The notes under the pieces were generated by a model that did no database searches, had not been told where the DNA came from, and saw nothing but the letters and a program-made list of their open reading frames with translations. Shown piece by piece: positions 7,666 to 15,138 of a DNA stretch of 47,933 nucleotides (position 1 is the stretch's first letter; each line of letters begins with the position of its first letter). Made by a program: the position numbers and the translations under genes. Source of the stretch: Bacteroidales bacterium (lineage in GTDB: Bacteria; Bacteroidota; Bacteroidia; Bacteroidales; UBA1715); contig JAITUU010000018.1 in assembly GCA_031286165.1 (NCBI GenBank), positions 1-47,933 of the forward strand, read 5' to 3'.

Positions 7666-9255
7666 ATGAAAAGACTTAATGCGTATGACATGCGAAAAGC
7701 AGTATGTGAAAATGTAAAAAAAGTAGGGCTTACTTTGTTCGCGGCAAGCGTTCTTTTGTGCAGTTGCGACAAAAACAACTCAAAACCTACGGAGGAAGAA
7801 GAAAAACCTGATGTTTCTACAAGTTTGATAGATGAATTTATCAATTCTAAAACAAATGTAGGCAATGGAATAGTGTTGGGTGTAGCAGAGGGTGAAACGC
7901 CCACGTTTACCGCTGCCGAAAACAATACCTTTGTAGGCTACGGTATCAATATTTTTAATGGACCTACGTTTGCCGATGCTATGCTCTATCCACTGCTTGC
8001 AAACAAAGTATATGCAGCCGAAAGTCAATACATTACCATTCAGAAATATTATGAAGGAAGAAGTGAGATTTCTATTCGAGAAAACCTCAGCGATGTATAT
8101 TCAAATATGGACATTGATGTGAAAGCAGAGTGTAAGGTAGCCAAATTTGGAGCCAATGTATCGGCTTCGTATGGGAGTAGAAAACAGGTGAAATCGCAAT
8201 CAAAGTTTTATAAAAATGCGTTTTCTTTTTTAATAAACAAACATCAACTTAAAATGTCGTATGTAATGACAGATGAAGATAAAGCGAAAATGTTTGACCC
8301 GAAAGTTCTTTCTATTATAAACAATCCGGCAATATCGCCTCAATCTCTCTTTGAAAACGTAGGAACGCACGTTATTACGGGTTGTGGAACCGGAGGTTCG
8401 GCTACTATTGCTGCCATATATGATTCCGAAGAAAGTGTTGATTCTGCGACTCTTGCAGCAGCATTAAGTGTTTCTTATGGAGTGTATAGTGGGTCTGTGA
8501 GAACAAATTATTCATCGAGCGAAAAAAACTGTTTAAAAAATACAAATATTACAGTAACATCCAGTGGTGGAACGAAAAAAATTCTTTGTTCAGGACTTAC
8601 CGGTGAAGAAGCCTTACAATCACTTATACCTCAATTGAAAGAATGGGCTGAAACTATCGAGGCAAATCCCGTACTTGGTAAAGTGTATTCTGTGATGCCT
8701 ATTTGGGATTTGGCAACCGACCCTGCTCGCAAAGCCGAAATAATAACAGCATTTACTGCAAAAGCGGCTGAAATAAACGGAATGTTGGCAAATTATTTCT
8801 CAAAAGAAAGTACTACGCCCGAAGCACTCATAGTAAGTGGCAGAACCTATGAATTTACCAACTGGGTAACACAAACCAAATTTGGTGCACCGGATAAAAA
8901 TAATTCTTCGTTGCTTAAACTGCAAGAAACGTTTAGTCCTGCCGAAGCAGCACAGTGGGAACTCGTACAATCTACTGCATATCCGGGGTATTATATGCTT
9001 AAAAACAAATGGAGCGAACGTATTTTAGATTTGAGAAATGCCAGCGAAAGAGAATATTTTCAACAATATTTCATGAATGGTACCGATGCTCAATTATTCA
9101 GAATTATTGACAATGGCGATGGAACAGTTTCGTTGCGCAATAAAAAATATGACTACGAAAATTTTTGGGTAGTTCCTACTTCCGACCGACAGTACATTCG
9201 ACTTGAAAATAGAACGGGGTTAGATACAAAATGGAAAATAAAAAAGATGTATTAA
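7666..9255 (+). CDS. MACPF-domain lipoprotein with C-terminal lectin-like domain
   Basis: 529 residues. A basic start and hydrophobic stretch end in a lipobox (LLCSC, Cys at about residue 34), so the protein should be lipid-anchored; an alternative start lies at 7690. Residues about 60-385 form a MACPF/perforin-like domain, with the signature GTHVITGCGTGG (about 234-245) preceded by SLFENV. In pore-forming family members two helical clusters in this domain insert into target membranes. The last 130 residues (VSGRTYEFTNW, WSERILDLRN, DNGDGTVSLRNK, KWKIKKMY) resemble a ricin-type beta-trefoil and may bind glycans. Bacteroidales MACPF proteins include antibacterial toxins active against close relatives (established knowledge); toxin activity here is inference. 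It sits alone behind a 109-bp gap with only a degenerate -7 box, and a terminator follows. Confidence 0.85.
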   Translation: MKRLNAYDMRKAVCENVKKVGLTLFAASVLLCSCDKNNSKPTEEEEKPDVSTSLIDEFINSKTNVGNGIVLGVAEGETPTFTAAENNTFVGYGINIFNGPTFADAMLYPLLANKVYAAESQYITIQKYYEGRSEISIRENLSDVYSNMDIDVKAECKVAKFGANVSASYGSRKQVKSQSKFYKNAFSFLINKHQLKMSYVMTDEDKAKMFDPKVLSIINNPAISPQSLFENVGTHVITGCGTGGSATIAAIYDSEESVDSATLAAALSVSYGVYSGSVRTNYSSSEKNCLKNTNITVTSSGGTKKILCSGLTGEEALQSLIPQLKEWAETIEANPVLGKVYSVMPIWDLATDPARKAEIITAFTAKAAEINGMLANYFSKESTTPEALIVSGRTYEFTNWVTQTKFGAPDKNNSSLLKLQETFSPAEAAQWELVQSTAYPGYYMLKNKWSERILDLRNASEREYFQQYFMNGTDAQLFRIIDNGDGTVSLRNKKYDYENFWVVPTSDRQYIRLENRTGLDTKWKIKKMY

Positions 9256-9284
9256 TTATTGTTTAACACATAAACATAAATCAC

Positions 9285-9316
9285 AAAAGCACAGTCCATT
9301 ATGGTTTGTGCTTTTT
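9285..9316 (+). terminator. Rho-independent terminator after the MACPF gene
   Basis: AAAAGCACA (9285-9293) pairs with TGTGCTTTT (9307-9315) around a 13-nt loop, 30 bp after the MACPF stop. The downstream arm runs directly into T residues. Confidence 0.75.
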
Positions 9317-9342
9317 GCTTTTGTAAAAACTGATATTACATA

Positions 9343-9358
9343 GCGACAGTTTTGTCGC
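9343..9358. promoter_or_regulatory. Perfect dyad upstream of the methyltransferase gene
   Basis: GCGACA-GTTT-TGTCGC has the same 6-4-6 geometry as the dyad at 5638-5653 but different arms. A 10-bp word, TCGCGATAGT, overlaps its right arm (9355-9364) and recurs at 9379-9388. This is GC-rich structure in an AT-rich gap and probably a regulator site for the gene starting at 9447. Confidence 0.5.
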
Positions 9359-9389
9359 GATAGTACAATTTTTTGCGCTCGCGATAGTC

Positions 9390-9397
9390 TATTTTTG
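9390..9397 (+). promoter_or_regulatory. -7 element for the methyltransferase gene
   Basis: TATTTTTG is an exact TAnnTTTG match, 49 bp before the ATG at 9447. The nearest upstream TTTG (9372-9375) is only 14 bp away, so the -33 element is poor. That would fit a promoter needing an activator bound at the adjacent dyad (inference). Confidence 0.45.
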
Positions 9398-9446
9398 CCT
9401 TTCGTTTAGTATCTTTACAACCATTAGAAAACTAATACATACACAA

Positions 9447-10127
9447 ATGAACATTACACACATAGAAGAACGTTTCAGCCAAATCGCGCAGCAGTATGAC
9501 GCTCAGCGCAGGCTTTTTATTCCTTGTTTTGACGATTATTACGGGCTGGGAGTTTCGTTTTTGAAGCGCGTGAAGCCAAGCGTTCGCACTGTTCTCGACT
9601 TGGGCGCGGGCACCGGCATACTCACCAAACGGCTGTATGACGAATATCCGAAGGCGGAATTTTCGTTGGTCGATATTTCGGAAAAAATGCTCGAAGTTGC
9701 TCGCCAACGTTTTTCGGGATTGGAAAATTTCCACTACGCGGTGTTGGATTATTCCCAAAACTTGCCCAAGCAAAAATTTGATGTAATTGCCTCCGCGCTG
9801 TCGATTCATCACCTCGAACATGAAGACAAAAAACGCTTATATGCAAGCATTTACGAGCATTTAGAAGAAGGGGGCGTGTTGCTGAATTTAGACCAATTCA
9901 ACGCCACCTCTGCCGAAATGAACGACCGCTATAACCACTATTGGTACGAACACATCCACGCGAGCGGTATTTCTGCCGAAGAACAAGCAGCGTGGAGCAA
10001 ACGGCGCGAATTAGACCGTGAAAACACGGTGGACGAAACCAAACAGATGCTTACAACGGTAGGTTTCCGAAACGTGGAGTGCCTGTACGAGTATATGAAA
10101 TTTGGGCTTATCTTTGCGGAAAAATAA
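9447..10127 (+). CDS. Class I SAM-dependent methyltransferase
   Basis: 226 residues, cytoplasmic. Motif I is VLDLGAGTGILTKRL (about residues 49-63). The acidic end of strand 2 (FSLVDISEKML) and motif IV (FDVIASALSIHHL) complete a standard Rossmann-type SAM site. The layout resembles the UbiE/methyltransferase type 11 group, but the substrate cannot be read from sequence. It starts at 9447 directly after the promoter and dyad. The next gene begins 11 bp after its stop, so the two are probably co-transcribed. Confidence 0.85.
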   Translation: MNITHIEERFSQIAQQYDAQRRLFIPCFDDYYGLGVSFLKRVKPSVRTVLDLGAGTGILTKRLYDEYPKAEFSLVDISEKMLEVARQRFSGLENFHYAVLDYSQNLPKQKFDVIASALSIHHLEHEDKKRLYASIYEHLEEGGVLLNLDQFNATSAEMNDRYNHYWYEHIHASGISAEEQAAWSKRRELDRENTVDETKQMLTTVGFRNVECLYEYMKFGLIFAEK

Positions 10128-10138
10128 ATCATAAGAAA

Positions 10139-10558
10139 ATGAATACAACAGCATTGAAAATAGAGCAGTTAATTAAAAATCAATCGGTTAGTTATATCAG
10201 TTCGGTAGATTCAGAGGGATTTCCAAACACCAAAGCGATGCTTGCGCCGGTGAAGCGCGATGGCATAAAAACCTTTTTTTGGCACACCAACAGCGGTTCT
10301 CTGCGCGTGAAGCAATTTCGCGAAAACCCGAAAGCCTGCGTTTATTTTTGCAACCCGCAGTCCTTCGTTGGCGCAATGTTGAAGGGCACAATGGAGGTGA
10401 TAGACGACCCTGAAACGAAACTCGCCATGTGGCAAGACGGATTTTCGATGTACTACACCGGCGGCGCACTCGGCGGCGATTTCATTCTGCTCAAATTTAC
10501 CGCCACCGGCGGACGAGTGTACGGTAATTTCAGTTCGGAGAGTTTTAAAGTGGAGTAG
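10139..10558 (+). CDS. Pyridoxamine 5'-phosphate oxidase-like flavin-binding protein
   Basis: 139 residues; the frame stays open upstream but the ATG at 10139 gives the usual family start. It has the split beta-barrel pattern of the general-stress-protein-26/PNPOx-like group: YISSVDSEGFPNTKAMLAP (strand and turn near the flavin phosphate), FFWHTNSGSLRVKQFRENPKACVYF (the common 'T..S.K...L..NP.V.LYF' motif), then GTMEVIDDPETK. Proteins of this group bind FMN, F420 or heme; the cofactor here is not decided. The adjacent methyltransferase gene suggests one operon. Confidence 0.82.
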   Translation: MNTTALKIEQLIKNQSVSYISSVDSEGFPNTKAMLAPVKRDGIKTFFWHTNSGSLRVKQFRENPKACVYFCNPQSFVGAMLKGTMEVIDDPETKLAMWQDGFSMYYTGGALGGDFILLKFTATGGRVYGNFSSESFKVE

Positions 10559-10586
10559 ATTTTTTGAAGGACAGAAAATTTGTATC

Positions 10587-10604
10587 ATTTGCCAAATAGC
10601 AAAT
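10587..10604. repeat. Inverted repeat upstream of vsr
   Basis: ATTTGC (10587-10592) and GCAAAT (10599-10604) flank a 6-bp gap. It lies in the 140-bp non-coding stretch before vsr, which also carries the word GGACAGAAAAT twice (about 10569 and 10634). It could be a regulator site of the restriction island or a weak hairpin. Confidence 0.4.
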
Positions 10605-10698
10605 TTTGTGTACTTGTATGCTGAAATAAAATAGAGGACAGAAAATACCGACTTTTCTGCTTTCTGTACAACACAATTTTTTACCGAGATGATTGGAA

Positions 10699-11139
10699 AT
10701 GGATAAACTAACACCCGAACAACGGCGAAAAAATATGCAGGCGGTTAAGGCGACCGGTTCTAAAATAGAGATTGCTTTGGCGAAAATGCTTTTTGCTCGA
10801 GGGCATAGGTATCGAAAAAATGACAAAACGGTGTTCGGAAAACCGGATTTGACGTTCAAAAAACATAAAATTGCCGTTTTTATTGACGGTGAATTTTGGC
10901 ACGGCAAAGATTGGGAAATCCGAAAACACGACCATAAATCCAATCAAGAATTTTGGTTGCCGAAAATAGAACGAAATATAGAAAGAGATAAAGAAGTAAA
11001 TGCAGAGTTGGAAAAGCAAGGTTGGACGGTTTTGCGATTTTGGGGCAAAGAAATCGAAAAAGATTTGCTAACTTGCGTGCTGAAAATTGAATCTGTAATT
11101 AAGGATGAAAAATGGATTTTAAGGAAAAAATTACCATAG
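10699..11139 (+). CDS. vsr: Very short patch repair endonuclease (Vsr)
   Basis: 146 residues. Vsr nicks DNA 5' of T:G mismatches produced when 5-methylcytosine deaminates, starting very-short-patch repair. The family signature is present: DKLTPEQRRKNMQAVK with the metal-site region, then KPDLTFKKHKIAVFIDGEFWHG with the catalytic Asp of the PD-(D/E)XK-like core, and the His/Trp cluster that wedges the mismatch. The ATG at 10699 matches the usual start; a TTG two codons earlier is less likely. vsr genes normally sit beside C5-cytosine methyltransferases, and here one overlaps its 3' end, but it is truncated. HpaII-type systems are known to include a vsr-like gene, which agrees with the HpaII-like remnant downstream. 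The gene looks intact. Confidence 0.93.
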   Translation: MDKLTPEQRRKNMQAVKATGSKIEIALAKMLFARGHRYRKNDKTVFGKPDLTFKKHKIAVFIDGEFWHGKDWEIRKHDHKSNQEFWLPKIERNIERDKEVNAELEKQGWTVLRFWGKEIEKDLLTCVLKIESVIKDEKWILRKKLP

Positions 11140-11726
11140 AAGAAGTTTGTGATAAAAAGTTCAAAATCAGAATTGTAGAACCGGAATCGAACGGCGATGC
11201 TGCGCTTACGCATTTTTTGCACAATTCGCAAAATGGGGTGTCGAAGTTTTACAAAAACGATGCGTTGGATTACACCAAAAAAATTTTGGAATATAAATTT
11301 CCGGAAGAAGAAGTTACACTGCAAGTTGCCGAAGAAGCCTTGCAGTACGGACTTTTCAACACTTTTGAAGTGCCATTTTTGCCCAATGAAAAACCGAAAT
11401 TCAAATTCATAGATTTATTTGCCGGCATTGGCGGTTTTCGATTGGCGTTGCAAAATTTGGGCGGAAAATGCGTGTTTACAAGCGAGTGGGACAGCGAAGC
11501 AAAACGCACATACAGAGCCAATTTCGGCGAAACGCCCTTTGGCGATATTACCAAAGAAACAACAAAAGCATACATTCCGGACGGATTTGATATTTTGTGC
11601 GGAGGATTTCCGTGTCAGGCATTTTCGATAGCCGGAAAGCGCGGAGGCTTTGAAGATACTCGCGGGACATTGTTTTTTGATGTGGCAGAAATTATAAAAA
11701 GAAAGCGAGTAAAATATGCAGCGTAA
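11112..11726 (+). pseudogene. Truncated C5-cytosine DNA methyltransferase
   Basis: 204 residues; full enzymes usually have 320-400. After a roughly 95-residue N-terminal extension come motif I FIDLFAGIGGFRLAL (99-113), motif II (FTSEWDSEA), motif III (GDIT) and the catalytic motif IV GGFPCQAFSIAG (Cys168), then DTRGTLFFDVAEIIKRK. In intact enzymes this leads to the ENV motif. Here the similarity ends near base 11712 and the frame stops at 11726. Motifs VI-X and the target recognition domain are missing and no downstream ORF supplies them, so it is not a natural split enzyme. It overlaps vsr by 28 bp and the next small gene by 11 bp. It should be inactive. The order vsr, methyltransferase, HpaII-like piece suggests an ancestral CCGG system (inference). 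Confidence 0.88.
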
Positions 11727-11919
11727 TTACAAAGATATAAATCGTCAAGAATTTATGGATTTTTTTCGAGATGACGAAAAACTAAATGAATTAACTCCCG
11801 ATGATAGAGTTGAAATTTTTCGTCAAATATTATTGGGAAGCAGTGATTTTTCTAAAAAATTATTAGATGAAGTTATATCTGATTATTGTGTAGGTAATCT
11901 TGAAATAATTAAAGTATGA
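11716..11919 (+). CDS. Small acidic protein of unknown function
   Basis: 67 residues, not recognised. It is charged and predicted mostly helical (FMDFFRDDEKLNEL, DDRVEIFRQILLG, KKLLDEVISDYC), without a signal peptide or metal motif. Its ATG lies inside the last codons of the broken methyltransferase, just past the point where similarity stops, and its stop overlaps the ATG of the HNH nuclease by 4 nt (ATGA). It could be a small partner, such as a control or inhibitor subunit, for the nuclease, or a by-product of the rearrangement. The tight coupling favours a real gene. Confidence 0.6.
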   Translation: MQRNYKDINRQEFMDFFRDDEKLNELTPDDRVEIFRQILLGSSDFSKKLLDEVISDYCVGNLEIIKV

Positions 11920-12680
11920 AAAGCAATAATTGGACAAAAGAAGAAACTATCGTAGCCTTTAATGTGTATTGTAAAATACCATTCAAGAGCAGTAGTAAGA
12001 CAAATCCGACTATAATAAAATATGCAAATATTATCGGTCGTTCGCCGTCTGCGCTCAATATGAAAGTTGGAAATTTTGGACGATTAGACCCTGAATTGAA
12101 AAAACAAGGAATTGTAGGATTGACAAATGGGAGCAAATTAGAGGAGGTTGTTTGGGACGAATTTCATGGAAATTGGGATAAATTAGCGTTTGAAAGTGAG
12201 CGTTTAATCGCTGATTTTCAGCATAAAACAATAGAGGAAAGTGCAGAAATTGATTTGACTGATATTCCATTAGGAAAAGAGCGCGAAAGAGTTGTGAAAA
12301 CGAGAGTGAATCAATCGTTTTTCAGAAGTGCGGTTTTATCTTCATACAATCAAAAATGCTGTATTACAGGATTGTCGATACCCGATTTTTTGGTTGCAAG
12401 CCATATTATTCCGTGGACAAAAGACGAAAAGAACAGATTAAATCCGCAAAATGGATTATGCTTAAATTCTATTCACGACAGAGCATTTGACCAAGGATTT
12501 ATTACGATAACAACCGACTTTAAAATCTGTGTTTCAAAATATTTTGAAAATTACACCAGCGAAAATGCGGTAAAAGATTTATTTTTGAAATACGATAAAC
12601 AATCTATATCTTTGCCCGACAGATTTTTGCCTGCAAAAGAATTTTTGGAATATCATAATGATGAAATTTTTAGGAGATGA
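11916..12680 (+). CDS. HNH endonuclease, probable restriction enzyme
   Basis: 254 residues. The N-terminus (NNWTKEETIVAFNVYCKIPF, IIGRSPSALNMKVGNF) looks like a small DNA-binding helical domain seen in HNH_2-type restriction proteins. The catalytic HNH_2 motif runs from about residue 148: paired Cys148/149, ASHIIPW with His163, NPQNGLCLN with Asn179, and IHDRAFD with His187. The pattern is complete, so cleavage activity is plausible. It is coupled by 4-nt overlaps to the 67-residue gene before and the 89-residue gene after it. These genes look more AT-rich than the flanks, suggesting transfer. No intact methyltransferase is visible in the window to protect host DNA. Confidence 0.83.
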   Translation: MKSNNWTKEETIVAFNVYCKIPFKSSSKTNPTIIKYANIIGRSPSALNMKVGNFGRLDPELKKQGIVGLTNGSKLEEVVWDEFHGNWDKLAFESERLIADFQHKTIEESAEIDLTDIPLGKERERVVKTRVNQSFFRSAVLSSYNQKCCITGLSIPDFLVASHIIPWTKDEKNRLNPQNGLCLNSIHDRAFDQGFITITTDFKICVSKYFENYTSENAVKDLFLKYDKQSISLPDRFLPAKEFLEYHNDEIFRR

Positions 12681-12946
12681 ATGAAATAGAATGTATTGAG
12701 GGACATTATTTGCGTGCTAATCGAACTATAGAGACGATTGTAATAACGATTGGAGACCAAAAACATGTTTCTTATATTTATAATTACGAAGGTATTCACT
12801 TCCGATTTTTTATAAATATTGAAGATTTAATTGATTTTTTTGCAAAAAGAAAAGAACCCAAATATCAATTTGAAGATGAACAAGATTTGGATAATTTTCT
12901 TTTGAATATTCCAGAAAAAGAGTTTTTTTATATAATGTTCAAATAA
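12677..12946 (+). CDS. Small protein of unknown function, coupled to the HNH nuclease
   Basis: 89 residues, not recognised. It has several beta-strand-like segments (TIETIVITIGDQKHVSYIYN, FRFFINIEDLIDFF) and an acidic middle, with no signal peptide. Its ATG overlaps the nuclease stop by 4 nt (ATGA). Codon use is AT-rich like the nuclease. The coupling suggests the three small-to-medium genes from 11716 to 12946 entered as one unit. Confidence 0.6.
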   Translation: MNEIECIEGHYLRANRTIETIVITIGDQKHVSYIYNYEGIHFRFFINIEDLIDFFAKRKEPKYQFEDEQDLDNFLLNIPEKEFFYIMFK

Positions 12947-13262
12947 TAAAAAAATGGGAAACAATAACTTATTTTCTACATACAAAATAAAACATTTCTT
13001 AACGGATACTGCATTAGGAATGACTGCGGGAACATTGTGGCGTGGACATTTTAATGTAACAGGAGGTTATTTGGTAGTGAAAGAAGATGGTGATGTTTTG
13101 TGTTATCACATTTACAATTGGAATGATTTTCAAGAATATCTATTTAATCACACAAAAATAGACTCACCGGATAGCAGCCCGAATAGATGTGATTATGGAA
13201 GAATTTTAACTGCACAAGAAGTTGAAGAGTCGAAAGGAAGTTACATTAAGTTGAATTTTTAG
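12936..13262 (+). pseudogene. C-terminal fragment of an HpaII-like restriction endonuclease
   Basis: The ATG at 12954 gives 102 residues; the frame is open only from 12936. YKIKHFLTDTALGM, then VTGGYLVVKEDGDVLCYHIYN and FQEYLFNHTKI strongly resemble the end of HpaII-family (CCGG-specific) restriction enzymes as I recall them. The final part also fits: those proteins end near YIKLN followed by a few residues, whereas here YIKLNF is followed at once by a stop. The N-terminal two thirds, including the catalytic core, are missing. It therefore looks like a relic of the nuclease that went with the broken methyltransferase and vsr upstream. The family assignment is from memory and should be checked by profile search. 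Confidence 0.68.
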
Positions 13263-13428
13263 GTACGGTTTACTAATTAAAAAAGAACGATTTTGGGATT
13301 TTCTTGGTGGAAAAGGTGCTTACAATGAATTGCTTGACTGTTTTGAAAAAGCAGGGATTGAATTAAGACCGGAAATTGACGAATATTGTACGAAGTTTAA
13401 TTGGATAAATAATGTAATTCTAAATAGA
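13255..13428 (+). pseudogene. Tail of a second type II restriction enzyme, in frame with tetR
   Basis: The frame opens after a stop at 13252 and reads GLLIKKERFWDFLGGKGAYN, then ELLDCFEKAGIELRPEIDEY, with no start codon of its own. This resembles the C-terminus of TdeIII/MjaII-type restriction enzymes (moderate to low confidence). It begins where the HpaII-like fragment is cut short, so the junction near 13256 joins two unrelated nuclease ends. It runs in frame and without a stop into the TetR start at 13429. Confidence 0.5.
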
Positions 13429-14049
13429 ATGAAAACTCTAACCCCCAAACCCGAAAAAGACCGAGCGGCAACCGAACAGCGATTGCTCGACAGCGTGGGC
13501 ACAATGATTGCCGCGCAAGGTTTTGAACGTATTGGCGTGAACGCGGTGGCGGCGCAATCGGGTGTGTCGAAAATATTGATTTACCGCTATTTTGGTTCTG
13601 TCGATGGACTGCTTGCTGCCTACATTCGCAAACACGATTTTTGGATAAATTTTGAGCGCGAAGTGCCGCACAAAGAGAATTTGGCGGACTTCCTCAAAGC
13701 CATTTTTCGCCGTCAGGCGGAATTGTTACACTCTAATCCTGCCCTCAAACGCCTCTATCGCTGGGAACTTTCCTCGCACAATGAATGGATTGACCGCCTG
13801 CGCAGTCAGCGCGAAGAAGCCGGGTTGTGGATTATACAAACCGTGAGCGACATTTCCGGCAAAGACCCAAAAGAAGTGGCATCGCTCGCCACCATTATCA
13901 GCGCGGCGATAGATTACCTTGCGCTCCTCGAAGATTTTTGCCCTGCCTACAATGGTATTCCGCTGCAAACGCCCGCAGGCTGGGAATCCATTTTTGCCGG
14001 CGTGGATTTGCTTATAGAGCAGTGGTGCGAGCGAGCGTGTAATGTTTAA
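13429..14049 (+). CDS. TetR family transcriptional regulator
   Basis: 206 residues. The N-terminal helix-turn-helix is typical: RLLDSVGTMIAAQGFERIGV, then AVAAQSGVSKILIYRYFGSV, with the recognition helix ending IYRYF and followed by DGLLAAYI. The C-terminal ligand domain (about 75-206) is variable, as usual; its WELSSHNEWIDRLR region resembles the group of TetR regulators with long helices. The reading frame extends upstream into the nuclease remnant, but the ATG at 13429 gives the expected TetR length, and the remnant has a different base composition. It ends 6 bp from the end of the convergent MORN gene. The target is unknown. Confidence 0.86.
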   Translation: MKTLTPKPEKDRAATEQRLLDSVGTMIAAQGFERIGVNAVAAQSGVSKILIYRYFGSVDGLLAAYIRKHDFWINFEREVPHKENLADFLKAIFRRQAELLHSNPALKRLYRWELSSHNEWIDRLRSQREEAGLWIIQTVSDISGKDPKEVASLATIISAAIDYLALLEDFCPAYNGIPLQTPAGWESIFAGVDLLIEQWCERACNV

Positions 14050-14055
14050 TTATTC

Positions 14056-15138
14056 CTACACTTTCTCCAACTCGTCATCGTATTTCATTTCGTCCCACTT
14101 GCCGATGCGGGTTTCGCCGTTTGGGTAGAAGTAGTAACCTTCGCCTTTGTCGTCCGCAAAAATGCCCTCGAATCTATCGCCGTTGGGATAATAAACAACT
14201 CCTTTGCCATTCATGGCACTGTTTGCAAACGCGCCTTCGTATCGTCTGCCATCTGCAAAGTAGTAAATGCCCGCGCCTCCCATATCTCCATGTTGATAAT
14301 TGCCCTCATAGCGGTCGCCGCTTTTGAAGAAAAATGTACCGAAACCTTCCATTTCGCCCTTCTCCCAAGTGCCCTCGAAGCGTGCGCCGGCGGTTACGAA
14401 TGTGAGCGTTCCTCGCCCGTGCCTCTCGCCATTGGCAAAGCCGCCTTCATAGAGGCGTGCACCGCCATACTCGCCCATCGGCTGAAACTCCTTGCCTTGT
14501 CCGTGTTTTTGCTCGTCTTTCCACTCGCCCTCATACCACACTTCCTCTCCGGAAATCATGTCCGGTCGCGTTTCTCTGCCGTAGCCGTTTTTCATGTTGT
14601 TGCGCCAATAGCCGTCATATTTTTGACCGTTTTTCGAGTACAGATACACCCCTTTACCGTCCATACTGCCCTCTTTCCATTCGCCTTCGTAGCGTGCGCC
14701 GCTTTCAAACGTAAAAATTCCATATCCATCGCGTTTGCCGTTGCGAAATTCGCCCTCGTAGCGCGATTTGTTCGCAAAAAAATATACCCCTTTGCCGTGC
14801 GGTTTGCCGTTCAGCGTTTCGCCGGTGTATTTGTCGCCGTTGTGGGCGGTAATGGTTTTGTGGACGGTTCCGGGCGTAGGTACGGATTTCGTATCGGATT
14901 TTGCCGAAGAATAGGTGGGCGCACTTGGTGCTGTATGTTGCATTTTTTGCACAAGTTGCACTTGCACGCGCTGCAACGCCTGCTGTATGTAGGGCATATC
15001 GGCTATGGTGAGTTGTCCAAACTCGCCTTGCATGGCGCGTTGCACCGTTTGCTGCAATGCCACCGCCGCCGCTTCGGGCGATTGGGTTTCGTCTATCACG
15101 CTTTGAATAGCCTCCTCAAATTTACTGTTGTCGAACAT
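14056..15138 (-). CDS. MORN-repeat protein
   Basis: 360 residues. An N-terminal helical region (about 1-75, Gln-rich: ALQQTVQRAMQGEFGQL, QQALQRVQVQLVQKMQ) and a Ser/Thr/Pro linker lead to ten MORN repeats. Each has the pattern [YF]-[ET]-G-x-[WF]-x-x-G-x-x-x-G-x-G, for example YEGEFRNGKRDGYGIFTF and YEGNYQHGDMGGAGIYYF. The repeats stack into a flat beta-hairpin ribbon that binds proteins or lipids in characterised cases. There is no signal peptide, so it is probably cytoplasmic. Its start is divergent from the lipoprotein gene at 15272. The cellular role is not clear. Confidence 0.9.
   Translation of the reverse strand: MFDNSKFEEAIQSVIDETQSPEAAAVALQQTVQRAMQGEFGQLTIADMPYIQQALQRVQVQLVQKMQHTAPSAPTYSSAKSDTKSVPTPGTVHKTITAHNGDKYTGETLNGKPHGKGVYFFANKSRYEGEFRNGKRDGYGIFTFESGARYEGEWKEGSMDGKGVYLYSKNGQKYDGYWRNNMKNGYGRETRPDMISGEEVWYEGEWKDEQKHGQGKEFQPMGEYGGARLYEGGFANGERHGRGTLTFVTAGARFEGTWEKGEMEGFGTFFFKSGDRYEGNYQHGDMGGAGIYYFADGRRYEGAFANSAMNGKGVVYYPNGDRFEGIFADDKGEGYYFYPNGETRIGKWDEMKYDDELEKV

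Noticed and set aside
13330..14049. TTG start at 13330 for the TetR protein
   Set aside because: The first 33 codons match a nuclease tail; the ATG at 13429 gives the normal TetR length.
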